From assembly GCF_019703515.2 (NCBI RefSeq), contig NC_059363.1, positions 2,512,817 to 2,576,816 of the forward strand: 64,000 nt of DNA. The letters run 5' to 3'. Positions 1 through 11,039 of the stretch are shown here, piece after piece (position 1 is the stretch's first letter; each line of letters starts with the position of its first letter). A program made the position numbers and the translations under genes. This DNA is from Myxocyprinus asiaticus (taxonomy: Eukaryota; Chordata; Actinopteri; Cypriniformes; Catostomidae). The notes below the pieces were generated by a model that was not told where the DNA came from, did no database searches, and saw nothing but the letters and a program-made list of their open reading frames with translations.

Positions 1-300
1 TACCATAACGTTATATTTGTTAGTTAACACATTAGTTAACATAAACTAACAATAAACAATAATTTTTCCGCACTTATTTATATTGGTTGACATTAATTAC
101 TACTACTAATAAATTGATTCAATTAAAAACTTTTTTAAATGATCCAGCATTTCACACCATTTATAAATTTTTGTCAATATTCATCGTTAGTTAACGATAC
201 TTAATGCATTAAATAATGTTAACGAACTGAATCTAAATGTAAAATGTTAAAGTTTTTAATAATACATTTTATTTTTCAGTATGTATTACCCATAAAAATG
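1..300. repeat. AT-rich dispersed repeat with GTTAAC words
   Basis: The first 300 bases are very AT-rich and contain repeated GTTAGTTAAC and GTTAACATAA words in both orientations. This resembles a common fish dispersed repeat built from such words. Its left boundary is outside the window. No coding potential is seen. Confidence 0.4.
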
Positions 301-385
301 TTATTGTACACATAATATATGGGCTATTTACTAAAATGTTATATAATAGTCATAATCAATGTTTGGCATACCACCTATGGAAATG

Positions 386-386
<1 letters not shown>

Positions 387-448
<62 letters not shown>
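387..448. repeat. (TA)n microsatellite
   Basis: An uninterrupted TA dinucleotide run of about 31 units. The short reading frame through it (IYIYIY) is an artefact of the repeat. Confidence 0.97.
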
Positions 449-451
<3 letters not shown>

Positions 452-654
452 TACTACCATACTACCTGTACAATTACTGCCATATCTTTAAATGGCAAAA
501 ATAGCAAGAGTAGTATGGCAGTGTTCAACTTAAATTAACTTACTGAGGGGTGTGGCTTATTCAGTTAAAAGTCCAACTCTGAACTGAAAAGAGCCAATTC
601 TTCAATTCACAATTCTGCCGGATTACAGGAGTCTGTGCTCTACTCTCGCCTGTA

Positions 655-850
655 ATGCTTACTGTCCTCTGATATGGAACAGCTCATTTGCATAATCTAA
701 TCAAAACAGAGCGGATGGTCTGTCAGCAGGGGAGCGCTAATTACAGATAATGTGTCATTTATCTCCTGAGAGGAAAAGCAGTCAGGCGTGTTGACTTTTC
801 GCGGTTATCTCGACAAAGTCTAGAAACTTTTGTGTTATCAGTGCGTCTTG
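655..850. promoter_or_regulatory. candidate conserved non-coding element (in hao1 upstream intron)
   Basis: A non-repetitive block of mixed composition upstream of the first visible hao1 exon. It contains a perfect octamer ATTTGCAT (686-693), a homeodomain core TAATTA (738-743) and a GATA-type AGATAA (745-750) within about 65 bp. This clustering resembles vertebrate developmental enhancers. Function is inferred only; cross-species alignment would decide. Confidence 0.3.
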
Positions 851-1204
851 AGATAATCTTTTTCCTTTGAAGTATTTGTAAATAGCAGATTCTTTCAATA
901 AAAAGCAGCTTTGACCTAGTGACCACAAACATTTTTTTACTCTAGCGCCAGGCAAAGAATATAAATGTCTTTCCTGACAAACTTGGAAATGTATGTTAAG
1001 GGTGGAAGGATATTAGGAAACACTATCAGTTATTTTAGCTCATGTGTGAAGCATATTTTAACTTGACAAGGTCTATCTTTTCCTCTTGGACTCTGCTCAA
1101 AGGAAAACACAGTTTAATCATTTTCAAAGCTGTTCCGTGCAGAAAAGACTTTCTGATGTTAAATTACATCGAAAAATGCAAAACCACATTTTGTGTCTAG
1201 CAGT

Positions 1205-1335
1205 GCCTCCCTATGAAAAAGTCACCACCATGGTGCTGGGTTTTGTGGATGGTTGCCAGGGTGGTTGCTAGGTGTCTGGCCCAAGTCAAAAAAGCCCAAG
1301 TCTCTATGAGATTCTGGTCTCCAGATATGGCTCAT
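1205..1335 (+). repeat. dispersed GTTGCTAGG-type repeat fragment
   Basis: It carries GGTTGCCAGGGTGGTTGCTA, then GGCCCAAGTCAAA and a 'CTCTATGAGATTCTGGTCT' tail. The same order of words recurs at 13018-13200 and 34337-34530, and inverted near 37545-37650. It is a dispersed repeat family of unknown class. Confidence 0.6.
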
Positions 1336-1674
1336 GTCCCTCCTTCGATACAAGCCAGTGAGATTTTTTCAGCTGTTTTATTGTCCACAAGGTGAATATC
1401 GCAAGTCTGAATGCTTAGAAAAGTAATAATGCATCTCTCACCAACAAGACACATGATTTGAGGCATTATTCATGTCTGCAGAACAAACCAACATTTAAAA
1501 AAACAATAACCCAAAGCATGAGAAATAGTAGTACTGATGCTTGCCTTGAAACATATTGTGCCCGCTATAAACTTATTTGCAATGTTTCTCGATACAAATC
1601 AAAACTGCTGAGACAACTCAAAACTGCTTTAGAACAAACACAGTGATGAACATCATGATGAATCCCTGTTTTAG

Positions 1675-1766
1675 CTGAAGATGCCAAAGAAGCTCTGAAG
1701 TACGGGGTGGATGGAATACTTGTGTCAAACCACGGAGCACGACAGCTTGACGGGGTTCCAGCAACC
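1675..1766 (+). CDS. hao1: hydroxyacid oxidase, fourth-last coding exon
   Basis: A 92-nt exon bounded by acceptor TTTTAG (ending 1674) and donor GTAAGT (1767). It starts in phase 1 (two bases, then 30 codons) and encodes [20 protein letters not shown] followed by [10 protein letters not shown]. This is the active-site segment of the FMN-dependent alpha-hydroxyacid oxidases, which oxidise glycolate to glyoxylate in peroxisomes with H2O2 production. The [10 protein letters not shown] motif holds the catalytic His (proton abstraction) and the substrate-binding Arg, both intact. The [11 protein letters not shown] wording is closer to HAO1 than to HAO2 (which has GGRQLD). The preceding exons (FMN-barrel N-terminal half) are not found in bases 1-1674 and must lie upstream. 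Confidence 0.92.
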
Positions 1767-3799
1767 GTAAGTGTCTATTGAAGAAATGAGGCAATATTTT
1801 TCTCAAGAGACCTCCATCCCTCAAGTCTTCTTTGCGATCATCTGCGGTCTGCAAATTGCATCTTTGTTGCTTTGAAATACGGTCGCTGGTTTACCAAAGT
1901 GAAGGCCAAACAAAGGTAGCTGTCCAACAGTGAAGAACATCAAATGCAAGGTGAAAAATGGTTCTGAATAAAGACTCCAACACTTGTGCTATATAATTAG
2001 TGTTATGATTGATCTACTGTACAGTAGCTTCTGGCCTTTTCTGAAACTTTTAGAGAAGAAGTAACAGTTCTGCACAAAGTTGCATATCTTTCATATCTCA
2101 ATTGTTTCTCCACCAAAGGAGACATTTGCTCAACCCTTTAAGCTCGAATGGGGATAAAAAACACCTTTTCAAAATATACAGTCTGGACCAACACAAAATA
2201 GGTATTGTTTTAAAGTTTGGAAGCTCTACTTTACAATGCATGTATGCATTATGACCAAAACTGAACAAGTGTTTTGAAATTTGCAGACAAATCAGAAGTG
2301 TTCCGTTTTGAAGATTTATTAATAATTTTGCACTGTACATATTATTCTATTCGGTAAAAACATCAAACTCATCAAAAAGTTGTGTCATATGTTGTTGGAA
2401 AGCTCTTAATGAGTAGAATGCAACACGCCTATTTGTTTTACTCACAGACAAAAATATAGCGAGTAATAGCTAAGTATACTGTATATCAAAACCCCCTTCC
2501 ACACATACAGCCTTTGCCAGAAAATCACCTGCAAATTTCAGGTTAGAGGTAATTTTTTGAAAATACTGGTAAATTTTGCTCTGGAAATTTCCCTTTATGG
2601 GAAGTTGTATCATTACCTATACATTTCCATATTGATGGCATGTGTGAACAGCACATGTGGTGCATTAACCAGTAAAGGCAAACCAACGGTTTTCCTGTAA
2701 TTTACCTGGTTGCATGTATGACTAATGGCACATGTTACATGTAAACAGGTGTTGCTTATATGTCGCATTTATGCTTATAATTTAAGAAAAATAAACAGAA
2801 CATAAAATATCACATTCCGTTACTTAGAGTTCAGGTTGGGTCCAGATTGTTCCAACCAGTGCTGATAGTCCTCCATATTTGGGCAGAGAGTCATGTGATC
2901 AATCACTGTAATTAAATATGGCCACCAGGAGATAGCGCCAAGTACATAATACAGACTCAATGATGACACAAATGGCACAGCATGAAACTCATTCTGTGAA
3001 ATCTCATTACTGAAATCATTTCTACAAACCTTAAGTCATTGTTGTGTTTGCATGTGTAAATAGTTCTTATGTACAATTATTATGTTTTATTTGTTTGGAG
3101 AGGCTTTTGGACATTAGGATATATTATTTTTGAAATGCTATAACTTTTGGTTACTTTGTTGTATCAACACAAAATTTAACTCAGTTACAGGTGGCATGGT
3201 TGGGAACAAAACAAAATAAGTTTTTTGGAGCCACCTTATGTACACCCTGAGGTATATAATGTAAAATCAGAAAAATAAGAAAAAAAGTACATTTTTGGCT
3301 CAAGTTTTTTTTTTTTTTTTTTTTTTAGTTTCTTAGGCTGAGAGTCTCAGAATTTACCATAATCTAAATCTTAAAAAAAATAAATAAATAAAAAAATAAA
3401 AAAAAAATAAAATAGGGTTAGGATTTATTTATTTATTTATTTATTTATTTTAGTTATAAGCCTTTAATCTTGCTCAGATTTACCAAAATCAGGTTTTGAT
3501 TTGCCAAGTCTGCTATCAAAAGTCAGATTTCAATATAAACACACATTTGTCATTAGATTCTTCCAAGACCACACAATCTGAACAATGCGATCCACGTTAA
3601 TTTATAGCTCTATACCTTACTGTATGTCAACAATGATCAACAATGATCGCATTTTTGTCAATTTTATTTCTACAAAGACATTTTAGGAGAAACTTGGGAG
3701 ATAAAGTTAAGAATTCGATTAAGTCTCTTGAGCAGTTACATTTTCCACTAGGGGTTTGTTGTACCTGTTCATGTAAAATGATGGTTAATGAAAGTGCAG
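1767..3799 (+). other. hao1: hao1 intron, 2.0 kb
   Basis: Intron between donor GTAAGT and an acceptor ending AAAGTGCAG. No coding sequence is recognised inside. It holds an AT-rich unique stretch, a T run followed by (AAAT)n and (TTTA)n simple repeats at 3306-3450, and copies of AATTTACC/GGTAAATT around 2550-2720. The acceptor has almost no pyrimidine tract (the last 25 bases are purine-rich), so it looks weak, although the exon after it aligns exactly to the family. Confidence 0.8.
3306..3450. repeat. poly-T, (AAAT)n and (TTTA)n low-complexity tracts
   Basis: A run of about 20 T, then A-rich AAATAAATA-type sequence and a TTTATTTATTTA run form a potential AT hairpin within the hao1 intron. 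Simple sequence; no gene. Confidence 0.85.
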
Positions 3800-3958
3800 A
3801 TTGACGCCTTGACTGAAATCGTGGAGGCCGTAGAGGGCAAGGTGGAAGTCTTCCTGGATGGAGGGGTACACACGGGCACAGATGTGTTGAAAGCTCTGGT
3901 GCTGGGGGTAAAAGCTGTCTTTGTAGGGAGACCCATCCTGTGGGTGCTGGCCTGTGAG
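3800..3958 (+). CDS. hao1: hydroxyacid oxidase, third-last coding exon
   Basis: A 159-nt exon, exactly 53 codons in phase 0, from acceptor GCAG to donor GTGAGA. It encodes [20 protein letters not shown], the DGG-V-x-x-G-T-D flavin-binding turn, and AVFVGRP, the second FMN-phosphate motif. Almost every position fits the HAO1 family. Two positions do not: the Arg expected after DGGV is His (codon CAC, 3869-3871; one G-to-A change from CGC), and the Gly of the W-G-L-A motif is Val (GTG, 3944-3946). The Arg normally contacts the FMN phosphate, so loss of function or altered cofactor binding is possible. Exon length and phases match the family. Confidence 0.92.
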
Positions 3959-4070
3959 GTGAGACACAGTAGATACAGAATTACTGGAGGTGTACTGTAC
4001 ATTGGCAACATACTTGAGGAAGTACTGCAGGTCATAATGTCTGACAGGAAATTGCTCTTCCTGTTTATAG
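3959..4070 (+). other. hao1: 112-nt hao1 intron with an open in-frame reading
   Basis: It is flanked by donor GTGAGA and acceptor TTTATAG. The reading frame of the upstream exon runs through the whole intron without a stop (about 37 residues), and its length is 3n+1. Because the next exon begins with GT instead of the expected GGT, retention restores the codon GGT and the frame, whereas splicing at the canonical sites does not. An internal acceptor CTGCAG ending at 4030 would also give an in-frame product with a 13-residue insert. This could be a real exonised segment or an accident of a decaying gene. Confidence 0.7.
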
Positions 4071-4139
4071 GTGACAAAGGTGTCAGTAATGTGCTGCAGA
4101 TACTACAAGAGGAACTACACCTTGCATTGGCGCTTACAG
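4071..4139 (+). CDS. hao1: hydroxyacid oxidase, penultimate coding exon (one base short)
   Basis: It encodes (G)[19 protein letters not shown] then ALTG, matching GEKGVQDVLEILKEE-type sequence of HAO1 (alpha-8 of the TIM barrel). From acceptor ATAG to donor GTAAGG it is 69 nt; the family exon is 70 nt, beginning with a complete Gly codon. The first G appears deleted, so joining phase 0 of the previous exon to this one frameshifts. The 3' boundary (one base, G, completed by GA of the last exon) is normal. See the retained-intron entry for the alternative. Confidence 0.85.
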
Positions 4140-4515
4140 GTAAGGTTTGTTTCAGAGTAATTGTCAATGCATGGGTGTTTTAAACAAATATTTAGAAATA
4201 TAAACATATAAAATGTATAATATAAATATTTAAAATGTAAATATGTAAAATACATAATATAAATATAAAAATATATATTTTAAAACTATAAATGTGTAAA
4301 ATCTAAAATATGAATGTAAAAATATATTTAAAATATATACATTTGTAAAATATATTTAAAATATAAAATACAATTTAAAAGCATACATTTAGAACTAATA
4401 AACCATATACTGTCACTTGGCAAGATTTTTAATAATAATAAATTGAACTGTTTATTGGTGTATTTTATCATACTGCTTTTGGTAATGTTTAAAAAACATA
4501 AATAAAACACTTTTG

Positions 4516-4926
4516 GAGTATTGACGCTGACTACCACCCCTGGAGTCATGAGTACGAATCCAGGGTGTGCTGAGTGACTCCAGTCAGGTCTCCTAGGCAA
4601 CCAAATTGGCCCGGTTGCTAGGGAGGGTAGAGTCACATGGGGTAACCTCCTCGTGGTCGCTATAATGCATAGTTCTTGCTCTCAGTGGGGCACGTGGTGA
4701 GTTGTGCGCGAATAATGCAGAGAATAGTGTGAAGCCTCCACACGCGCTACATCTCCGCGGTAACGTGCTCAACAAGCCACGTGATAAGATGTACGGATTG
4801 ACGGTCTCAGACGCGAAGGCAACTGAGATTCGTCCTCTGCCACCCGGAGTCACTATGCCACCACGAGGACTTAGAGCACATTGGGAATTGGGCATTCCAA
4901 ATTGGGGAGAAAAGGGGAGAAAAAAA
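4516..4926 (+). mobile_element. tRNA-derived SINE, 5'-truncated
   Basis: It matches the five other copies in this window: GACTACCACCCCTGGAGTC, a B-box-like AGTACGAATCC, the CCAAATTGGCCCGGTTGCTA body and a GGGCATTCCAAATTGGGGAG 3' end. The first ~25 bases of the tRNA head (A box) are missing. The 3' end runs directly into an A-rich then TA-rich microsatellite. SINEs of this type depend on a partner LINE for mobility. Confidence 0.85.
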
Positions 4927-5044
<118 letters not shown>

Positions 5045-5269
5045 ATAAACCACTTTTGGTTGTGCGTACACTGATTTTACCATGACACTTCATTCCATAC
5101 CTAACAAAACCTCTAGCCTGTGGTAAATAACTTTGTTACACGGCTCTCTTTATACTGGATTCTGATTGGTAAATCACACCATCCATCGGTCAGATATTTC
5201 TGAATAATGACACTTCTGGGGTTAAAGTAATATCAGACTGGTCATTACTTTGCGATTTCTTCGAGTTAA

Positions 5270-5560
5270 CAAGATAATTGACACTCAAATCAATGTCTCG
5301 TGCATTTATTTATATATTTGGCAAGTAGTTGTGTAATAAGCGGGATAATGAGCAGTCAGATGGTCATATTTGCAAAACGCAACACAGAAGTGGAATTCAG
5401 CTGTTTTTGGAGACTCAGAAATCTATTTCTTCTCACATAATATTATTTAAATGCAAATCAATATTCCATTTATTTATTTATTTGGTAGGTGACCATGTAA
5501 TAAGTGAGATAATGTACAATCAGCTGGTCTTTATCTCAAAATAAACCTCTTCAGGATTTA
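5270..5560. repeat. two-copy diverged direct repeat
   Basis: GTAATAAGCGGGATAATG at about 5332 and GTAATAAGTGAGATAATG at about 5498 each follow ATTTATTTAT..TTTGG and precede TCAG.TGGTC. The two units lie about 166 bp apart and look like a duplicated dispersed repeat in the last hao1 intron. Confidence 0.6.
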
Positions 5561-5677
5561 TTTTGCATTAACAAATGGCTGACTGTACATTATCCCTTAC
5601 AAAACACATGGCCTCTCATTGTCAATAGCTAATTTACTCTGTAAAGGTGATAGTTTGCTGTGCGCCTTTTTTTTTAG

Positions 5678-5745
5678 GATATCGCTCATTGGAAGAAGTC
5701 GACAGATCACTTTTGAGAAGATCTGAACTCACTTCAAGGATCTAA
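5678..5745 (+). CDS. hao1: hydroxyacid oxidase, last coding exon and stop
   Basis: With the preceding G it encodes GYRSLEEVDRSLLRRSELTS then R-I-stop (TAA 5743-5745). The C-terminal SRI fits a type-1 peroxisomal targeting signal (human HAO1 ends SKI), so the product would be imported into peroxisomes. The exon follows a strong pyrimidine tract and AG. Position, phase and length agree with the last exon of the family. Confidence 0.9.
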
Positions 5746-5823
5746 AAACCAGAACTGGACCGACTACAAGTGCTGTTCAAATGAACCCAGATAGATTAAT
5801 TCAGACAGATCAAGCAGATTAAG

Positions 5824-5829
5824 AATAAA
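5824..5829 (+). promoter_or_regulatory. hao1: polyadenylation signal AATAAA of hao1
   Basis: A canonical AATAAA 79 bases after the hao1 stop codon. It implies a short 3' UTR ending near 5845-5860. Confidence 0.7.
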
Positions 5830-5984
5830 GTTTCTGAAGTCAAAGCAATTCATGTAAAGATTTTGACTAAATGCATGCAAAAAGTATTGTAAAAATTATA
5901 TATCAAAAGTATGTTTTTTCACCAGGCTCTAGTTTGTACAAACCTACCATATGAATTTGTTTAGGGTTTTTTCAAAAATCCCTA

Positions 5985-6320
5985 AACCAAGACTAAAATT
6001 TCAGACTAATTTATTTTAGAGCTTTCAAACTACATCCACCAAATTTGGTACAGACCTTTAGACTGTTCTGGAATAGTGTGCTATGAATTTTCTAACTGAT
6101 CAGACTTACAGTTTTCCTTTATCTCACCTTCAAAGTGGCCCAAAATCCCATACACTTACATTGACATACTGTATCTATCTTTCAGTCTATCGGTCTACCT
6201 GACCTTTACTGTTGGTCCTGCAAAACCTTCAAAATGAAAACTTTTAAAACCATTTTCAACTTTCAGACAATGCTTTGTCAAACCAGCATCAAAGGTTGTC
6301 TTAACAAGCTTTATTTGTCT
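5985..6320 (+). repeat. dispersed repeat related to 53311-53580
   Basis: It contains a TTCAAACTACATCCACCAAATTTGG-like block, CTTTAGACTGTTCTGG, TTTTCTAACTGATCAGA and AAAATCCCATACACTTACATT, in the same order as a block at 53380-53510. It is followed by CAAAACCTTCAAAATGAAAA and TTTCAGACAATGC-type sequence, a fish dispersed repeat. No coding sequence. Confidence 0.65.
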
Positions 6321-7344
6321 ATTTTATGTTATGGCGCTCCAATAGAATCACCATATTGTTCTTGTATATTGTCTCTTCTTTTATTTCTTACAGTAATAGT
6401 CACATCAGGTTTCCTGCTGTACTGTTAATGCAGGGAGTCTCATGAATATGTATAGTCCCTCGATGGGGCCCAAAAGGCAAACAGGTTTGTGAGAGGTTCA
6501 TAAAGGTCACACACAAGGCATGGGATTTCTTTACTAGCTCTTTCCATGGCTGAACCACAGGACCTGAATGAAGCCATTATATGCAATGACTGGGCACAGG
6601 AAAACAAACTTTGTCAGGGGTCTGTTCATTAGCACCTACTGTAACACTTTGTTTGAACCGCCTCCTTGTGCAGAGGCCAGAAAGGGGAAGCTTTGCTCCT
6701 TCTGAAATCAAACGAAATCTAGTTTTTACGATTATTGAGAGGTTTTGCAGCGTTGGAATGCATTCTACACAGATAGATGATAAATGTAAGAGTCTTGGTG
6801 ACGTCAGCCAAAAAGCAAAGTCGTTTCAGAGGCCGAGCCAAAAGTTACATTTATATTTCGATGAAAGATTACAAAGTTAATAGGGTCAGTTTTTATTTCA
6901 TGTTGAGTTTGTGCATCATCGGTTCATATGGAACTGTGTTAATTAAAAAGAGCTGATGCATGTTGATTTGAAGTTATCACAAAAGCTGACACAGCAGTTA
7001 TCTAAATATAACTTTGCTTGCACACCGCAGAAAAAGTGCTGCATTGAAAGATATCATTTGAAAACAGTGTGTGTCCGTGAAGAGACCAAAACGCACCAGC
7101 ATCACACAGCTGTTATTGTAATTTGTTTGAGCGTTTGCAAATAGCATCGAGACCGCATCACCCATAAACGTTAGCAGAGGTTTGCTTAACAAGGCACTTT
7201 TGTGTGACCGGAGAGGGCACTTGCTCCAACACACAAACCAAAGTGAAGCAGCTCATCTAGAGAGAGAAGGATCATGTATTATTGTCATGCAGATATTGAG
7301 TGCATTCTAAATGGAGAATACTATACTACTCATACTATTTCTGC
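6321..7344. other. no gene recognised
   Basis: Mostly unique AT-rich sequence. Short reading frames have no recognisable domain. From about 7150 to 7260 the composition is more GC-rich and non-repetitive. Confidence 0.5.
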
Positions 7345-7452
7345 AGTATGCTTTCTATCTATCTATCTGTCTATCTATCTATAGTATTTGTCTGTCTGTC
7401 TGACTATCTATAGTATCTGTCTGTCTGTCTGTCTGTTAGTCTATCTATCTAA
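7345..7452. repeat. (CTAT)n/(CTGT)n tetranucleotide repeat
   Basis: Alternating CTATCTATCTGT and CTGTCTGTCTGA runs, interrupted by TAGTAT. Confidence 0.9.
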
Positions 7453-7549
7453 CTTCAGGCTTTTTAAACTTTCATAAACTTTCAGACAAGGCTGACAAAC
7501 TTCCAGTTTCAGGTTTTGAAATGTACTCCTCCGGCAAAACATTTCTTCT

Positions 7550-7915
7550 TGAGTTCTTTGTGAACTGCGGTGTTCGGAGTCTGTTAAGATTTGTTCAGCC
7601 GTGATCTGGCAGGCAAACACTGTCTGTGTTTCTGAAATACATCATCTGGCTGCAGTCCAGCTGTATGGCTTTAGCTCTGGTTTCTGCACTCTGAAGTTCT
7701 TTGGGAGAAGTCAGTATATGGGACAGGGTGTGTCTCGCTGGAGCTGCGGTCGCAGTGACAAGACACTGACTGAGCGTCTCTGAGCGCATCGCTTGGAGAG
7801 TCGAGCAGCTTTCAGACAGAGTAAAGATCTGCAGCTCTGCACCTGTGCGTCTAGACAGCCATTCTCTCCCCTGGACAAGAGCCCAATGTTTCTCTGAGGA
7901 GAGACTAAAAGGAAG
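7550..7915. other. GC-richer unique block of unknown role
   Basis: A non-repetitive stretch noticeably richer in G and C than its surroundings, for example GGAGCTGCGGTCGCAGTGAC and AGCTCTGCACCTGTGCGTCT. No open frame with a known domain. It could be a conserved non-coding element or an exon of a non-coding transcript; neither can be shown here. Confidence 0.3.
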
Positions 7916-8054
7916 TCAAGGGAGATTTTCTATTTCGTACAGTCAAATATAAAATTTCCCTCTATACTGCAATTAAACATAACATATATAAAATATAAGT
8001 TTACAAATGTTGAGAGTATAATTCAGAAAATTGAATTGCTTGTAAAGGAAGAGT

Positions 8055-8460
8055 TTTCAAAAATTCTGTCATCATTTACTCACCCTCATGTCATTCCAAA
8101 TACTTATGACTTCCAAGGAACACAACATTTTGAGCTCCAAAATGACAAAAAAGCAACATGAAAGTAGTTCATATGACTAGTGCACTGTATTCTAAGTCTT
8201 CCCGAAGCCATACAATAGCTTTCTGTGAGTAACAGACAGAATATTAAGTCATTTATTAACTGATAATCTTGCTCTTTTCTGAAGCACTCAAATCTCATTT
8301 GTGCTTGCATATATTCACACTTGCAATAACCAATGCCATTTGCCATCTGTTTGGCCATAAAGAACCTATAGTCTGCATAATTATGCTGCTTACCTTTTGG
8401 AGTAGCCTTTATGTTGCGAGTGCACCTATGATGCCTTAAAATGCTGCCCAAGTAGACAGC
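8055..8460. repeat. TCATTTACTCACCCTCATG-type MITE fragment
   Basis: It carries ATTCTGTCATCATTTACTCA, CCCTCATGTCATTCCAAA, TTATGACTT and CATATGACTAGTGCACTGTA, typical of an abundant fish non-autonomous DNA transposon also seen at 17565, 32585, 56460 and 60783 in this window. Confidence 0.65.
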
Positions 8461-9149
8461 TCACTAGGTTTGAGAAAACTAAACATGTTCTCTAAGCAAG
8501 ATTGATTTCATATTTCCAGGAGAGGGCAATGTTTAGCTTTACATCTCAGAGGATGATCTGTCTGATTATTGGGTTTCCCCTGTAAAGAACCCATCAGTGT
8601 AGTCAAGGCCTACAAGCATGTTCCTACTTAAAACAGCTCCAACAACTGTTCTACATTGAAACAAACATAATTTCCTTGTTTTTAAGAAAACATCTTTGCC
8701 GGATGCGATTAATGCGCTCTAAATTGAAGCCATAATGCGGGATTAAACAAATACGCATTAAATACAAAAGAAACAAACACAACGCACGGATTGTGTTGAA
8801 TTATACCCTCATTAAACGTCAGAAAATGCATCTGATTAACTGTTTTATTGCACTTTCAAGCCAAACTGTTGACGGAAAACCAGGGGAGTTGAAAGATCTG
8901 GCATGGGCGATACTGCAAACAGTACACGGTGGTTCCTTCCTGTGCCCGGGGTCTGGCATGATTGTCAACTCACCAGAACTGATCTCAAACTAACACCCAG
9001 GGTCACTAAAACAACTTTGGACTGACGCTAACACACTGGCGTCAAGATGATCTCGACTTGTAGGGTGCAAAAAAAAAAAAAGAAAGAAGAAAAACAAACA
9101 GTGCATGTTATGAGTCCATGGCTGTGCCTGAATGGAATACTAGTGCATT

Positions 9150-9265
9150 GCTTACAGCATACTATGCAGTATGCACTCTATACTGCATACTTTTTTTTTT
9201 TTAAATAGTAAAACAGTACACATTATGCAATGATAAACATTTCAAACAGTGGCTTGCTACACTGA
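9150..9265. repeat. GCATACTATGCAGTATGC repeat
   Basis: CATACTATGCAGTATGCACTC plus a T run, then ACAGTACACATTATGCAA and GATAAACATTTCAAACAG. The same module recurs at 10030-10140, 10380-10470, 10640-10760 and 12440-12545, making a local cluster. Confidence 0.65.
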
Positions 9266-10021
9266 GCGCATTTACATGCACAATCTTACACCGATTACTA
9301 GAAATGGGCATTTTGAGTAATTTCGTAGTTGAGTACTCTTAACACATAAAGCAACGAGTTATTGATTACTTGGAATTCAAGTAATGAACCTGTTTTTCTT
9401 ATGAAAAATGAGCACTATGCATAAACAAGATTCAGAAATGACAAAAAAAAACAAAAAACATTTGCCAAGTCTTCTGAAGTGATGCAATCACATTTTGGGG
9501 TGAACTATTCCTTTAACAATGTCATGTATCCACAGCGCTAACCAATGCAATGAGAAGCAGTTTCATTGTTGCCCGCGGCAGGCAAAGACACAATGGAAAA
9601 TCACATTACAATGTTCGAGTAGAGTTTTTAATTCTCAGATGTTTAAAACTGAACGAGTACTTGATCAATCAATAACTCTTGCACATACTGACTACACTTA
9701 GTGAGTTGAAAAAAGTGTAAGGTCATGTAAACACCTTAAACTGTTATCCTTTATCAGTAAGGTCATAAACAGTTTAAAACGATCGACACACGTAGATTTT
9801 TGCCCATTAACCCGATTTTGCATTGAACTTAACTTTACCAGCGTTCTTACCAGCTTATCTGATGTCTGCATTTAGTTGTGCACATCACTGTTTATGTTTT
9901 GACATCAAAAGCAGAGAATAACCCGATGATTTCAATCTCACATAAACAGTTTTCTTGCACTGTCGGATTTTTTAAACACGCTGATTTTTGGTCGTATTAT
10001 TGTGCATGTAAATGCACTCAA
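9266..10021. repeat. inverted-repeat MITE with GCATTTACATGCACAAT ends
   Basis: The left side reads GAGCGCATTTACATGCACAAT and the right side ATTGTGCATGTAAATGCACTC, which are reverse complements. A second inner pair involves CATGTAAACACC. Part of the left half contains an inserted or diverged block (about 9300-9690). A non-autonomous DNA element, class not determined. Confidence 0.55.
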
Positions 10022-10760
10022 ACTGTAAAGTATGTACTACATAGTGCATACTATTTAAAAAAAAAAACTACAGTATGTACAACAGTACACATTATGCAAC
10101 GATAAACATTTCAAACATTAATATGCTACATTGTCACATGATCTCGTTGTGTGTTTCATTTGGCGAGCAGCGACAGCTTATTTTTGAAATATGGTTATTT
10201 TGCATTTTTTATTCAATTTTACGTAAAAGTGTCTTAACTTTTAACAGTTCGATCAATTAATGAGTCAAAAAGATATAAAAAATTGCAGGCTTCCTGTTCA
10301 TTCGTCACACTGGCAGTGGAACGTCAAGTTGAGATCATTGCATTGTGGAAAACAAGTCAGCGTTCAGAAAGTAATGCTAACTTACTATTTAACGAACAGA
10401 CTGTATGCAGTTTTTTTAAATGCATTTGAAAAAGAATTATGCAACAATAAAAGTTTCAAACAGTTGACCTTGTTACGTTGCATGTTTAATTTGGCAAGCA
10501 GCAACCAGTTATCTCTGAAATACGGTTATTTTGCATTTGATTTCAATTTTGTGTAAAAATACTTCAAACTCGGCATTCCGATGAAATAATAAGTCGAGAA
10601 GATGTCAAATTGATTCAAAATGGAATATTTACTATTTACTGAATACTGTGCAGTATACAGTACACTGTATACTCCCTACGATTTAAAAGAAAAGAGAAGG
10701 GAAGGGGAAAAGTCAGTGTTTTGCACAAATAAACATTTCAAATAGTAGTATGCTGTCCCA
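10022..10760. repeat. repeated AGTATGTAC/ATGCAACGATAAACATTTC modules
   Basis: Three more diverged copies of the 9150 module (near 10030, 10390 and 10640), each combining an AGTATGC-type palindrome with ATTATGCAA..AATAAA.GTTTCAAA. Short frames in between are not genes. Confidence 0.55.
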
Positions 10761-11039
10761 GGAGATTATAAAAATCATGGTTGACATTATGTGTGGGTCA
10801 TTCATCAAACTGAAAATGGAGGGTCAAGTCCAGCACACTGTGGGTTAATGTAGGAGGTCATCCAGGTATTTCACACATTCAGTTTTGCATACTCTGCACA
10901 GTGGTAGTATGCAATTGTGAACACATCCCATGCTTTTCTGTTCATCAGACAGAATGTTTAAATTCTTTGTTTTCTTTCGCAACGTGTGAGAATGTGCACA
11001 TTTTTCAAGTGAGCCTTTAAGTTCTACCAGGTGAAGAAA

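Noticed and set aside
1..1674. search for earlier hao1 exons
   Set aside because: No stretch encodes the expected FMN-barrel segments with splice sites; the upstream exons are presumed outside the window.
3769..4167. 132-codon minus-strand frame
   Set aside because: It is the antisense shadow of the hao1 exons at 3800-4139.
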